A stretch of 64,000 bases of DNA from an uncultured Faecalibacterium sp. (GCA_934547065.1 CAKTEF010000005.1:29957-93956), one strand, 5' to 3'; counted from the first letter of the stretch, positions 1 to 8,953 are shown. The notes: generated by a model from the sequence alone, not told the origin. Program-made: numbers and translations.

Positions 1-2
1 CG

Positions 3-3000
3 TTGCCGGGACAACAATTGTATTACCTCAAAGCTGTTACCAAGGCTGAAGCAGAACGGTTGTACCCGGATATCCAACCCGGTTCCCGCAATGCAAAGCT
101 GGCGGAGTTTCTGACGCAGGACGGCAACGGCAAGTACCAGCTGGACGTAGACAGCGAGGCGGTGGAAGCGGCCAAGACCCAGGGGCTGGGCGACGTGGAC
201 AGGCAGACGGAGCTTGTGGGCCAGGTGGTGGAGCTTGGCGGAAAGGTGCGCCTGTCCGACCAGAGCATCGCCGGCATTGTGCGGGCCGTGCTGAGCGACA
301 CGAACAGCCGGATGAGCGCCAAGACCCTGACCGAGCGGCTGCGTGCCCTGAGCGACTACCTTGCCCTGACCAAGAACGTGAGCTGGGAGGATGCCAACGC
401 CTTTATGACGGACATCGCCGAGCAGATCATGCTGAAAAGCTCCAAGAAAAACGACGAGCTATGGCGGCAGTATCCGGAGCTGCACCAGATGAGCATGACC
501 ATTGAAAAGGGTTCTGCGGATTACAAAGAGATCCTTTACCACTGGGGCAGCTGGGCCGATGCCCGGAAAGAGCTGGCCCGGCACGGCGTGAAGATCACCC
601 AGAGCAAGGAGGGGGTCCACAGCCGGTGGGATGCGGACTTTACCGAATTGCAGAAGCTGGGGGCGGGATTGCTGCCCACCGAAACGCCCAACAGCGCGGT
701 GGAAGCGCTGGAAGCCATGGCCGCCGCGCATGACAACATCCGCCCGGTGATGGAAAACGCCTACGGTGAGAACTGGGACGGGGCCAAACAGGACATTGCC
801 ATGCAGCTGTGGCAGCGGTACATGAACAGCCCGGAGGTGGCGAACGAGCAGAACGCCGAGGCCCGGAAAGAGTTTGCCCAGCAGTGGGAGGAAGTACGGA
901 AGCAGGCAAAGCAGGAAGCGCTGGAAGCGAGGGCAAAGGCCGTGATGAAGCTGACCGAAAAGCGGCTGAACGATGCCGCTTGGGCCGGCCGGGAGCTGGC
1001 AAAGCGGAGCGAGGCGGAACGTGCCCGGCGGGATGCCCAGATCGACAAGGTGCGGACAGCCCGCGAGATGGACAACACCCGGCGAGCGATCCGGAGGCTG
1101 ACCACCCAGCTGAACGGCATCATCACCAAGGACAAGGCGGGAAGCGGTGTGCCCGCCTCCATTGCAAGCCAGGTGCTGGAAGTGGCGAAGCTGGCCAACG
1201 AGAACCTGCACAACAAGAAGATGCTGGACGAGATCGGGAAGCTTTCCCGGATGATCCACACAAGTGCCGAAGCCGGGGAGCGCGACCGCGTGGGCATGGA
1301 ATGGCTGAACAGCGGGCTGGAGGATGCCATTACCGATTGGATGACCGATGTGAACGACAGCCGCGAGCTGGCCCTTGCCCGGACGGAAAAAGAAATCGAG
1401 CGGGTGAACAAGCGGCTGGAACAGCTGATAGCTGCTGCCGAAAAGACCGGGCAGGATTATAGCAAGGACATTGCGGACCTGAACGCCTACGCTTCCCACC
1501 TGGAACAGCGGCGGGCGGAATATGCCGCAGGCGGTATGGCCCGGATGACCAGCGGCCAGCTGCGCGGGCTGCGGAGCATTTTGGAGGAGACCATCCACAT
1601 TGTAAAGAACGAGAACAAGCTCCTGGGCGAGGAGTACCAGGAAACCATTGACACCTTTGCCGACGGCATGACGAAGGAGCTGCGGGAGGCCAAAGGCACG
1701 AACTTTGGCAACAGCTTTGCCGGAAAGGTGGGCCGGAAGCTGGCCAGCTACAAGCTGAACACCATGAACATCGAGCGCACGTTCGAACGGATGGGCGGCT
1801 ATGTACACGGCGGGTACATGGAAAAGGCCGGAAAGATGCTGAACGATGGCCAAAACAAAAAGACCCGGCTGATCGTGGAGGGCACGGCCTTTTTTGACAA
1901 CGTGACCGGGCCGGGCAGCCTGAAGAAGATGGACCGGTTCAGCCATGAGCTGATCGACATTGGATTGCGTGATGCTGAGGGAAAGGCCGTGAAGATCACC
2001 CGCGAACAGGCCGTGGCGCTGTACTTCCAGTGCCAGAACCTGCAGGGGCTGCACCACATGACCCACGGCGGCCTGAAAGTGATGAACATGGAGTACGCCG
2101 TGAAAGGTGACACGGAGATGGCAAAGCACTACGCCGAGACGGTGCGCATTGGCGACCTGAAGTTTGACGACGCAGGCCACATGCTGGACCGCACCGGCGC
2201 GAACGTGGCCGATGAAGCCGAACAGATGCGGCAGCTGGACGGGCAGCGGCGGGAGTTTTTGGCCGAGCTGGAAAAGGCGCTGTTCACCGGCGACATGGCC
2301 GACTATTGCAAGCTGTGGATCGAGGACTACAAGGCGTTTGAGCAGTGGACCAAGAAGAACATCAACGAAACCAGCATGATCCTGAACGGCCGGGCCAAGG
2401 CCACCGTGGAGAACTACATCCCGCTGCATGTGGATGAGGACACCAACGTAAAGAAGAACGAGGGCATCCGGTACGACAACAGCGTGGGCAGCGAGGGCTT
2501 TTTGAAGCAGCGCGTGCCAAGCGGAAAGCCCATCTGGCTGGACGGCATTGGCAGCGTGGTGAACACGAGCCTGGAAAACGTGGCCCAGTATGCGGGCATG
2601 GCGATCCCGCTGCGGAACATCCAGAAGCTGATGAACACCCAGCTGGACGGCAAGACCCTGTATGCGGCGGTGAACCAGACCTGGGGCGCGAAAGGCGAAC
2701 AGTACCTGACCCAGGCCATCACCGATCTGCACCCGCAGAGGGGCACGGCGAACCTGGGCGACAGCAGCCTTGTAAAGCTGCGGAGCCGGGCCGCTGCGGC
2801 TGTGCTGACCGCCAACCTGAACGTGACTTTTTTACAGGCCGCGTCCCTGCCCACGGCGGCGGCGGAGCTGGGCTGGAAAAGCACGGGAGCGGCGGGGGTA
2901 CAGTTCCTGCGCAATCTTAACGGGACCCGCTCGATCAATGCGGTAAACCAGCTGCTGGGAGCCGTTGGCCTGACGGAAAAGAGCCTGAAGAACATTGAAC

Positions 3001-4823
3001 AGGAGATCAGCGAACACGGCGATGTACTGCTGCAATACCGCCTGCGGGGGACAAAGAGCGGCGAGCTGGGCAGCCTGGGCGAGATGCGCTCGCTGCTGGG
3101 CAAGGCCCACGATGCCCTGCTGGACGCGGACAACAAGCTGATCCGGGGCGGCACCCAGTTTGCGGACGACCTGGCAGGGAGCATTACCAAGATGGACGAG
3201 ATCACGGTGGCCGCGCTGTGGGAGGGCGCAAAGAGCTATGTGAAGAACAACCCCACGGAGTTTGCCGCCGAAGCGGCCGACATTGGCAGTGCCGCCTACT
3301 GGGAAGCCGTGAACCAGCAGTATCAGCGGGTGGTGGAGCGCACCCAGCCCAACTATACCACCATGCAGCGGACGGGGTTCCAGCGCACCGGCAACGACAC
3401 GATGAAAACCCTGATGATGTTCAGCACCCAGCGCCAGCAGAACGCCCAGATCTGGGTGAGCGCAGCGGAGGACTACATGGCCCAGAAGCGGCGGGCCGAT
3501 GCCGCCGAGGCAGACCTTGCGAAAGCAACAGCGGACAACGACGAGCATTGGATGAAAGCGTGCGCGGAAGCCGTAGAGAAAGCGCAGCAGGAAAAGAGCA
3601 CTGCCGGAAAGCGGCTGATCTGGGCCATTACGAGCCAGGCGGTGCAGACGACGGTGATCGCCGCCATTGGCATGGGCGTGAAACTGCTGCTGCACCGGCG
3701 CAAGGACTTACAGGACGAGAACGGGGACATTACCATAAAGAGCGCAGGCGGAGCCTTTGGCAAGGCGTTCCTGGAAAGCCTGGTGGGCAACTTTGTGGGC
3801 GGCAGCGAGCTGTACACGGCCGTGGCGGTAATCCTGGGCGGCACGGACTACGACACCGTGAGCCTGACAGGCTTCAGCACGGTGAACGACACGGTGGCGG
3901 CCATTTCCAGCCTGGTGAAAGAGATCATGAAAGACACCAGCGAACTGGACGAGGAGGACCGCGCCAAGCACGACGCGCGGGTGCAGAAAGACATCCTGGA
4001 CCTGGCGGGCAGCATCAGCCAGTTTTACGGCATCCCGTTCAACAATGTGAAGAAATACTTTGAAGCGGCGGCTGCCTACGCCAAGGATGTGCGGAACGGC
4101 ACGCTGCTGGACTTTTCCGACCTGCCGGAGAGCGCCACCGGGCAGTATGACCGGCTCTACAACGCCATTGCCGAGGGAGACACGGACAACGCCAGCGGTG
4201 CCATGGCGAAGCTGGAAGCCATGGGCAAGGATGAAAAGACCATTGCCAGCCAGCTGAAGAACCGGCTGAAGAAGTACGACGAAGATCTCTTGAAAGCGGC
4301 CGAGGAACAGAACGCCGGAAAGAGCAGCGCGGCCTTTGATGCCAAGATAGAGGTGTTCGAGCGGCTGCGCACGGCCTACGGCGTAAAGGCTGCCGGGGAG
4401 CGCGGGGCCACGGCGGAGGATGCGGCCCGGCGGAGCGAGTTCATTGACCTCATCAACAAGGCGGTGAACGAGAAAGCCGAGGAGCTGTACAAGGGCGGCA
4501 CCGGCGGCAGCGTCTACGATGCTTTGACCGAGGCCGTGGACAGCGGCCGGGCCGACGACGTGCAGGACGAGGTGAAGCGGCTGCGGACGGCGGGAAAGGA
4601 CGATGGCCAGATCCGGAGCAAGATCACCGATGCGGTGAAAGAGGAGTATCTGGCGGGCAACGACCACGACCGGGAACGGCTGGAACAGATGCTGCTGAAG
4701 CTGACCAAAGCGGACGGCAGCGCCCTGTATGAGGAAAAGAACTTTGCCCAGTGGGTGAGGGACGCAGAGAAAAAGGAGGAGAGCGCGAAGAACGAGAAAG
4801 ACGAGTGGGCAGGGGTGAGGTAA
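3..4823 (+). CDS. Large prophage virion/injection-type protein, 5' end cut by window edge
   Basis: The frame is open to the left edge and no ribosome binding site is visible, so the true start lies upstream and the TTG at 3 is only the first possible codon. At least 1606 residues. About residues 280-560 are rich in Glu, Lys, Arg and Ala and read as coiled coil. The C-terminal half carries hydrophobic stretches near 930-960, 1203-1230 and 1256-1280, then another charged helical tail. Very large phage proteins with amphipathic and membrane-like segments, lying just before tail-fibre and lysis genes, are typically internal virion, DNA-ejection or 'large polyvalent' proteins. No catalytic motif was recognised. 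A structural/ejection role is inferred from size and position; tape measure is an alternative. It ends 19 bases before a strong terminator. Confidence 0.7.
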   Translation: MPGQQLYYLKAVTKAEAERLYPDIQPGSRNAKLAEFLTQDGNGKYQLDVDSEAVEAAKTQGLGDVDRQTELVGQVVELGGKVRLSDQSIAGIVRAVLSDTNSRMSAKTLTERLRALSDYLALTKNVSWEDANAFMTDIAEQIMLKSSKKNDELWRQYPELHQMSMTIEKGSADYKEILYHWGSWADARKELARHGVKITQSKEGVHSRWDADFTELQKLGAGLLPTETPNSAVEALEAMAAAHDNIRPVMENAYGENWDGAKQDIAMQLWQRYMNSPEVANEQNAEARKEFAQQWEEVRKQAKQEALEARAKAVMKLTEKRLNDAAWAGRELAKRSEAERARRDAQIDKVRTAREMDNTRRAIRRLTTQLNGIITKDKAGSGVPASIASQVLEVAKLANENLHNKKMLDEIGKLSRMIHTSAEAGERDRVGMEWLNSGLEDAITDWMTDVNDSRELALARTEKEIERVNKRLEQLIAAAEKTGQDYSKDIADLNAYASHLEQRRAEYAAGGMARMTSGQLRGLRSILEETIHIVKNENKLLGEEYQETIDTFADGMTKELREAKGTNFGNSFAGKVGRKLASYKLNTMNIERTFERMGGYVHGGYMEKAGKMLNDGQNKKTRLIVEGTAFFDNVTGPGSLKKMDRFSHELIDIGLRDAEGKAVKITREQAVALYFQCQNLQGLHHMTHGGLKVMNMEYAVKGDTEMAKHYAETVRIGDLKFDDAGHMLDRTGANVADEAEQMRQLDGQRREFLAELEKALFTGDMADYCKLWIEDYKAFEQWTKKNINETSMILNGRAKATVENYIPLHVDEDTNVKKNEGIRYDNSVGSEGFLKQRVPSGKPIWLDGIGSVVNTSLENVAQYAGMAIPLRNIQKLMNTQLDGKTLYAAVNQTWGAKGEQYLTQAITDLHPQRGTANLGDSSLVKLRSRAAAAVLTANLNVTFLQAASLPTAAAELGWKSTGAAGVQFLRNLNGTRSINAVNQLLGAVGLTEKSLKNIEQEISEHGDVLLQYRLRGTKSGELGSLGEMRSLLGKAHDALLDADNKLIRGGTQFADDLAGSITKMDEITVAALWEGAKSYVKNNPTEFAAEAADIGSAAYWEAVNQQYQRVVERTQPNYTTMQRTGFQRTGNDTMKTLMMFSTQRQQNAQIWVSAAEDYMAQKRRADAAEADLAKATADNDEHWMKACAEAVEKAQQEKSTAGKRLIWAITSQAVQTTVIAAIGMGVKLLLHRRKDLQDENGDITIKSAGGAFGKAFLESLVGNFVGGSELYTAVAVILGGTDYDTVSLTGFSTVNDTVAAISSLVKEIMKDTSELDEEDRAKHDARVQKDILDLAGSISQFYGIPFNNVKKYFEAAAAYAKDVRNGTLLDFSDLPESATGQYDRLYNAIAEGDTDNASGAMAKLEAMGKDEKTIASQLKNRLKKYDEDLLKAAEEQNAGKSSAAFDAKIEVFERLRTAYGVKAAGERGATAEDAARRSEFIDLINKAVNEKAEELYKGGTGGSVYDALTEAVDSGRADDVQDEVKRLRTAGKDDGQIRSKITDAVKEEYLAGNDHDRERLEQMLLKLTKADGSALYEEKNFAQWVRDAEKKEESAKNEKDEWAGVR

Positions 4824-4841
4824 AGACTTTGCGGCAGAAAG

Positions 4842-4877
4842 AAAGGGCGGCCGTTCGGGGTGAACGGCCGCCCTTTT
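4842..4877. terminator. Bidirectional terminator between the virion gene and hicB
   Basis: A near-perfect stem of about 15 bp (arms 4842-4856 and 4862-4877) has an A-run on its left and a T-run on its right, so it works as an intrinsic terminator on both strands. It lies between the convergent virion gene and hicB. It should stop the phage late transcript before the tail-fibre genes. Confidence 0.85.
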
Positions 4878-4892
4878 GCAAATATGCTTGAT

Positions 4893-5276
4893 TCAGATCA
4901 TACCGAGTTCGGATTTCAGACCTTTTTGCAGGACGCTGGAAAAGTTGATATGTGCAGATTCGGCGGCATCGTTGAGCCAGCCAGGAATGGAAAGGGTTTT
5001 TTTGACAGGCTTAAACTGCTTTTGGTATTCCTCCATATCAAACGGAACCATTGCAATAAAATCGCCAGCCTCTACATGGAGAGCAGAGGGGAGTGAGGGT
5101 TTAGGACAAGTTTCACAATCTTCCAGCATCAGACCGATGGCATCCTGTGCCATGGCAACTGCTTCGTCCATGGTTTCCCCCTGCGTAAAGCACCCCTCAA
5201 TATCTGGAATCGTGACAGAGTACCCTGTTTCTTCCGGATGAAAAACAGCAGGATAAAATACAGCGTTCATGTTCAT
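4893..5276 (-). CDS. hicB: HicB-family antitoxin
   Basis: 127 residues. The N-terminal half has the HicB partial RNase H-like fold signature: a YPAVF strand, GYSVTIPDIEGC, then an ETMDEAVAMAQDAI helix. The C-terminal segment (TLSIPGWLNDAAE...SSVLQKGL) resembles a ribbon-helix-helix DNA-binding domain, as in HicB proteins that repress their own promoter. HicB neutralises the HicA mRNA interferase encoded 143 bases upstream on the same strand. A GAGGT motif lies only 3 bases from the ATG at 5276 but 9 bases from the second ATG at 5270, so 5270 may be the true start. A TATAAT at 5321-5316 could give hicB its own transcript, although its -35 is poor. Confidence 0.88.
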   Translation of the reverse strand: MNMNAVFYPAVFHPEETGYSVTIPDIEGCFTQGETMDEAVAMAQDAIGLMLEDCETCPKPSLPSALHVEAGDFIAMVPFDMEEYQKQFKPVKKTLSIPGWLNDAAESAHINFSSVLQKGLKSELGMI

Positions 5277-5373
5277 GTTACCTCATTGTACACTGTGATA
5301 AGTCTTTGTTGAAATATTATATGATGACGAAGAATCGAATGATTGATTATTTTAATAGTTCTACGATGTATTT

Positions 5374-5410
5374 ATTAGGATGAATCAAAATCTTCTGATT
5401 CAATCCTAAT
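5374..5410 (-). promoter_or_regulatory. Hairpin in the hicA-hicB spacer
   Basis: Arms 5374-5387 and 5396-5410 pair over 14 bp with one bulged base. No T-run follows, so this is not a classical terminator. Lying between toxin and antitoxin in the shared transcript, it could set the toxin:antitoxin ratio through mRNA processing or stability. That role is inference. Confidence 0.45.
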
Positions 5411-5419
5411 ATGTCAATA

Positions 5420-5611
5420 TTATTTTTCGATTCCGGCTTGTTTGAGAATGTTTTTTTCTGTGCCAGGCTTCAGATCCTTTGCGTGATAGGGAACAACAAC
5501 TGCTTTTCCGGTAGTGGAATTACGATACATCCGATGTGAACCGTTGGACCGGATATAAGTGAATCCGTTTTGTTCCAGCAGCCGACACATTTCTTTGGGA
5601 GTCAGTGGCAT
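5420..5611 (-). CDS. hicA: HicA-family mRNA interferase toxin
   Basis: 63 residues, normal for HicA. The double-stranded-RNA-binding-like fold is recognisable from the N-terminal PLTPKEMCRLLEQNGF helix, the GSHRMYRN segment with the conserved catalytic His, and a C-terminal VVVPYHAKDLKPGTEKNILK. HicA cleaves mRNA and tmRNA to block translation until HicB binds it. The start at 5611 is preceded by AAAGGAGG. Toxin precedes antitoxin, the usual hicAB order. The pair is reversed relative to the surrounding phage late genes, which suits an independently expressed addiction or superinfection-defence module ('moron'). Confidence 0.88.
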   Translation of the reverse strand: MPLTPKEMCRLLEQNGFTYIRSNGSHRMYRNSTTGKAVVVPYHAKDLKPGTEKNILKQAGIEK

Positions 5612-5647
5612 TGGCGGTGGAATCCTCCTTTCTTTCAGGTTGTTTTT

Positions 5648-5676
5648 ATTATATACGTATTTTACGTATTTGTCAA
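5648..5676 (-). promoter_or_regulatory. Consensus sigma-A promoter with palindromic operator for hicAB
   Basis: On the minus strand the -35 TTGACA (5676-5671) and -10 TATAAT (5653-5648) are both perfect consensus with a 17-base spacer. Inside the spacer and touching the -10 is a perfect 7-bp inverted repeat, ATACGTA-AAA-TACGTAT (5653-5669). This is a likely HicB or HicAB operator. Promoter and repeat are seen directly; the binding protein is inferred from HicB autoregulation. Confidence 0.85.
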
Positions 5677-5751
5677 GTGCTTTTTGCGTGTCCGGGGTAG
5701 TTGTACCGGAAAAGGAGTGATAGGATGGAAAAAACGGAAAGGAGAGCGGAT

Positions 5752-6900
5752 ATGAGTGAGCTGAACATCAAGGTGCGGAAGCTGCAGGACAACGGAAGCA
5801 CGTTCCGGGTGAACCCGGAAACGCTGTATCTGGGCGGCGTGCGGAGCGCAAAGGTGGACACCCTGCGTTTTGCGCTGCCGGAGGAGTGGGCCGGGTGTGC
5901 CGTGACGCTGCATGTACAGCGCCTGAGCGGCACCCTGCCGGACCCGCAGGTGCTGGACGAAAACCAGTGCGTTGTGGTAGACCGGCGGTGGACGCTGGAA
6001 AAACAGGGAACCTGGATGCTGCTGGCCGTGAGCGACGACGGCTATGTGGCCATGACAAAGCCGGGGCAGTATACCTGTTACGAGACCATTGACACCGACA
6101 GCACCACGGAGACCCTGGATCCGAGCGTATACGAGCAGTTTGTGAACCTGGTGCTGAACAGTGTGAACCAGGCGCAGAACAGCGCAATCGCCGCTGCAGC
6201 GGCTGAAAAAGGGGCAAAACAGGCGCTTGCGGACACGCAAAACGAGCACAGCCAGGCCCTGACTGACATTGCGGCGGCCAGACAGACCGCCTTGGAGGAT
6301 ACCGAAGCGGCCCGGAGCGGGGCACTGACCGACCTTGCGGAGAAGCGAAGCGAAGCGCTGACTGCGGTGGACCAGGCCACCAGCGAATCCGGGACGAATG
6401 CGGAAAATGCTGCCGCCAGCGCCGCTGCGGCGGAGAAAAGCAGGCAGGAGGCAGAAAAAGCGAAATCTGCGGCCGGAACTTCTGCCAATGCGGCGGCCGG
6501 AAGCGCCGGGGCGGCAGAAAAAAGCAGGAAAGATGCGGAGAAAAGTGAAGCTGCATCAAAAACATATATGGAAAAAGCCGCCGCCATTGCAACGGCAGCC
6601 TATGTGTACGCCTACGACCTGACCCTGAGCAAGGACGCATGGGTGGCGGCCACCGAAGCGGATGCCACGGCGGCGGGCCTTGCCTACCAGTATGACTATG
6701 CGATCGCAGACTGCACCGAACGGCTGGAACCGAGTGCGACCGTCAGCATGGTCAGCACGGCGGCTGCGCAAAAGTGCGGGCTGGGCGTTGTATGCGAGTC
6801 CCGGGCCGGGGCCGTCCGTTTCTGGGCGGCCAAGATGCCAGAGGCGGAGATCAGGCTGCGGTTGCTGCTGATCAACCGCAATCCGAACCAGGAGGGATGA
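5752..6900 (+). CDS. Phage tail-fibre / upper-baseplate protein with alanine-rich coiled coil
   Basis: 382 residues from the ATG at 5752, which has AGGAG 7 bases upstream; an in-frame ATG at 5725 also has a good site and would add nine residues. The first ~120 residues (LNIKVRKLQDNGS..., then beta-rich sequence) resemble N-terminal domains of Firmicutes phage baseplate upper proteins. Residues ~150-290 are a long Ala/Glu/Lys coiled coil typical of trimeric fibre shafts, ending in a small beta-rich tip. It opens a tight run of rightward tail genes with gaps of 3-13 bases. Receptor-binding fibre is inferred. Confidence 0.68.
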   Translation: MSELNIKVRKLQDNGSTFRVNPETLYLGGVRSAKVDTLRFALPEEWAGCAVTLHVQRLSGTLPDPQVLDENQCVVVDRRWTLEKQGTWMLLAVSDDGYVAMTKPGQYTCYETIDTDSTTETLDPSVYEQFVNLVLNSVNQAQNSAIAAAAAEKGAKQALADTQNEHSQALTDIAAARQTALEDTEAARSGALTDLAEKRSEALTAVDQATSESGTNAENAAASAAAAEKSRQEAEKAKSAAGTSANAAAGSAGAAEKSRKDAEKSEAASKTYMEKAAAIATAAYVYAYDLTLSKDAWVAATEADATAAGLAYQYDYAIADCTERLEPSATVSMVSTAAAQKCGLGVVCESRAGAVRFWAAKMPEAEIRLRLLLINRNPNQEG

Positions 6901-6903
6901 AGC

Positions 6904-7371
6904 ATGCCGATCGGACCGGTAAGCATCCAGGGAACGAGCTGGGTGCCGCCTGTGGGGATGTTCGTCGCCCTGGGCGTGGACACAAGCCCGGCCCAGATGT
7001 GGGCGAACACGAGCTGGGTGCAGATCAAGGACGGTTTTCTGATGGGAGCATCCGACACCCACCCGCTGGGCAGCACCGGCGGTGCCTGGGAGCACACCCT
7101 GACCGTGGAGGAGATGCCCGCGCACACCCACACGGCGACGATCGAGAACGCGGGCGAGCATACGCATACCGTGGGAAACAGCTATGGCTCCTCCCAGCAT
7201 ACCGGCTGGTGGTCCAGCAGTCTAGCAAAATACGATTTCAGATCCACATCTGCAACCGGTTCCTCCGGCGGTCATACGCATCAGGTTGTCGTCGGCTCCG
7301 CAGGAAGCGGAAGCCCGTTTTCGATCCTGAACCCATATGTTGCGAAAAACGTATGGAAACGGGTGGCGTAA
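6904..7371 (+). CDS. Tail-tip/collar-like protein with HxH motifs, copy 1
   Basis: 155 residues. It shares a plan with the next two proteins: an N-terminal SWVPPVGMF segment, 'W...IKDGFLMGASD', HTHTAT, HTHTV and HTHQV motifs, and a C-terminal NPYV...W-R-V end. Repeated His-x-His pairs in phage fibres coordinate metal ions along a trimer axis, as in T4 long and short tail fibre tips. A receptor-binding tip or collar-domain protein is therefore likely. The start is 4 bases after the previous stop, with GGAGG just before it. Confidence 0.65.
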   Translation: MPIGPVSIQGTSWVPPVGMFVALGVDTSPAQMWANTSWVQIKDGFLMGASDTHPLGSTGGAWEHTLTVEEMPAHTHTATIENAGEHTHTVGNSYGSSQHTGWWSSSLAKYDFRSTSATGSSGGHTHQVVVGSAGSGSPFSILNPYVAKNVWKRVA

Positions 7372-7384
7372 TAAAGGAGAAACT

Positions 7385-7861
7385 ATGGCGATCGGAAACG
7401 TAAATGGAATCCTTGGGAGCAGCTGGGTCCCGCCCATTGGATTTGAGTGGAAAAGCTCAGACCCGACCAGCCCGGCGGAACTGTTTGACCATACCGTCTG
7501 GCAGAGAGTGAAAGACTGCGCCATTCTGGCTTCCGGAGAAAAATATGCGCTGAACGCTTCCGGGGGAAGCCGGGAAAGCGGCATTGCCGAAACAAACCTC
7601 CCCCCACACAGCCATACCGCCGATCTTTCGACAGCTGGAGCGCATACGCATAAAGTTTCGCTGCTGCGGTATCGTTACAACGGTTCCAGCGGCGAGCGGA
7701 GAGAGGGCGGACAGGCATGGATTAGACACTATAATGCAACGACCAGCAGCTCCGGCGCACACACTCACTCGATGAACATTGCTTCTGCCGGAGAAGCGGA
7801 TGTTTCCGTGCCGGTAATGAATCCATACATTGTCCGGTACATCTGGGAACGAATTGGATAA
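7385..7861 (+). CDS. Tail-tip/collar-like protein with HxH motifs, copy 2
   Basis: 158 residues from the ATG at 7385, which follows AAAGGAG. Paralogue of the preceding and following genes: SSWVPPIGF near the N terminus, HSHTAD, HTHKVS and HTHSMN pairs, and a C-terminal NPYIVRYIWERIG. The middle region carries different sequence from its neighbours. Conserved ends with a variable middle suggest diversification of the exposed, receptor-contacting part. The exact virion location is inferred. Confidence 0.63.
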   Translation: MAIGNVNGILGSSWVPPIGFEWKSSDPTSPAELFDHTVWQRVKDCAILASGEKYALNASGGSRESGIAETNLPPHSHTADLSTAGAHTHKVSLLRYRYNGSSGERREGGQAWIRHYNATTSSSGAHTHSMNIASAGEADVSVPVMNPYIVRYIWERIG

Positions 7862-7873
7862 GGAGGAGAATAG

Positions 7874-8341
7874 ATGATCGGTGCAGTTGTTTTTCCGGTT
7901 GGCGGAAAATGGATCCCGCCTGTGGGACTTCTCGTGGAACTGGATACCGATTTGAGTCCTGCCATGATCTGGGATGGAACCACCTGGACACAGCATAAGG
8001 ATTGCATCGTTGTGGGCGCAGGAGACTATTTCCAGGCAGGAACCAGCGGAGGAAGCGCGGTAGCTGCACTGATTTCCTTGCCGACGCACGAACACAGCGC
8101 AATCGTGGAAAGCGATGGAGAACACACCCATACAGCTGCGAGTTCGTATTTCAACAGTTACAATAACGGAGGTGTCAGTTTTTTCCCGGAGGGAGACACA
8201 GGTTTGGGCGGACGGACCGACACAACAAAAAGAGCAGGCGACCACACCCACACGGTGACGCTGGGGGCTGCGGGCGGCGGGAAAGAGTTTTCCGTCATGA
8301 ACCCGTATGTGGCTGCGAATGTGTGGGAGCGGGTTGGCTGA
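7874..8341 (+). CDS. Tail-tip/collar-like protein with HxH motifs, copy 3
   Basis: 155 residues. The ATG at 7874 follows GGAGGAG. Third tandem paralogue: KWIPPVGLLVELD, 'W..HKDCIVVGAG', a THEHSA pair, EHTHTA, DHTHTV and a C-terminal NPYVAANVWERVG. It has the same layout as the two genes before it but diverges strongly between the His motifs. The three may form alternative or hetero-oligomeric tips. Confidence 0.63.
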   Translation: MIGAVVFPVGGKWIPPVGLLVELDTDLSPAMIWDGTTWTQHKDCIVVGAGDYFQAGTSGGSAVAALISLPTHEHSAIVESDGEHTHTAASSYFNSYNNGGVSFFPEGDTGLGGRTDTTKRAGDHTHTVTLGAAGGGKEFSVMNPYVAANVWERVG

Positions 8342-8354
8342 AAGGAGACCCTAA

Positions 8355-8765
8355 ATGAAAATTATCGACGAAAGCGGCGTGGAGCGGAAGCCGGGCGAAG
8401 TAGACTTGACCCTGGGCAGGCTGGTCAACGACGTGGAGACGGTGTACCACGAGGCCGTGGAAGCGGTGGCCAAAAAGAGCCACTATATTACCACGAAAAC
8501 CTACCCGAACGGCAGCAGCGAGGTGGAGGAGATCATTGACGTTGCCCCGGTGGCGGCAAGGCCTGCCTGGGAGGAAACGGTAGCGATCCAGCGGTATGTG
8601 AAATACACCGCCGAGGAGCTGGCCGAGCAGGAAAAGGCCCGCGAGGAAGCCAAGCAGCGGCAGGAGGCGCTGGACAAGCTGCCGGAGACGCTGGAAGCCC
8701 TGAAAAACGAAAACGAAATGCTGAAGCAGTGCTTGCTGGAAATGAGCGAGACTGTCTATGCGTAA
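8355..8765 (+). CDS. Phage protein of unknown function next to tail genes
   Basis: 136 residues with an AAAGGAG site before the ATG. The N-terminal half is mixed alpha/beta. Residues ~85-130 are a highly charged helix (EELAEQEKAREEAKQRQEAL) ending in a leucine-rich coiled coil. It lies directly after the fibre genes, where small tail-fibre assembly or chaperone proteins are often found; that role is a guess from position only. Confidence 0.55.
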   Translation: MKIIDESGVERKPGEVDLTLGRLVNDVETVYHEAVEAVAKKSHYITTKTYPNGSSEVEEIIDVAPVAARPAWEETVAIQRYVKYTAEELAEQEKAREEAKQRQEALDKLPETLEALKNENEMLKQCLLEMSETVYA

Positions 8766-8796
8766 AATCACACAAAAAATAGAAAGGTTGGTAATT

Positions 8797-8943
8797 ATGA
8801 TGGCTATGTTATGGGCACAGGAAATTATGTCTGCTGAGACTATGGAGGAGGCAAAGGCTCTGTATGGGCGCTGCCCCCGTTTGCTGAAGGAAAAGGTCAA
8901 GGCGATTCTTGTCAAGAGCGGCTTTGAGGAAATTACGCAGTAA
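8797..8943 (+). CDS. Small conserved-type phage protein (48 aa)
   Basis: The ATG at 8797 is favoured because AGAAAGG precedes it by about 9 bases. An in-frame ATG at 8758 would overlap the previous gene by 8 bases and give 61 residues. The product is a short helical protein: MLWAQEIMSAET, then LLKEKVKAILVKSGFEE. Small proteins of this pattern are common after tail-fibre genes in Clostridia phages. Function is unknown. Confidence 0.5.
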   Translation: MMAMLWAQEIMSAETMEEAKALYGRCPRLLKEKVKAILVKSGFEEITQ

Positions 8944-8953
8944 GGAGGACGCT

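Noticed and set aside
459..2732. 757-codon minus-strand ORF opposite the virion protein
   Set aside because: Composition typical of a shadow frame; no ribosome site or motif, and the plus strand has coherent coiled-coil and membrane segments.
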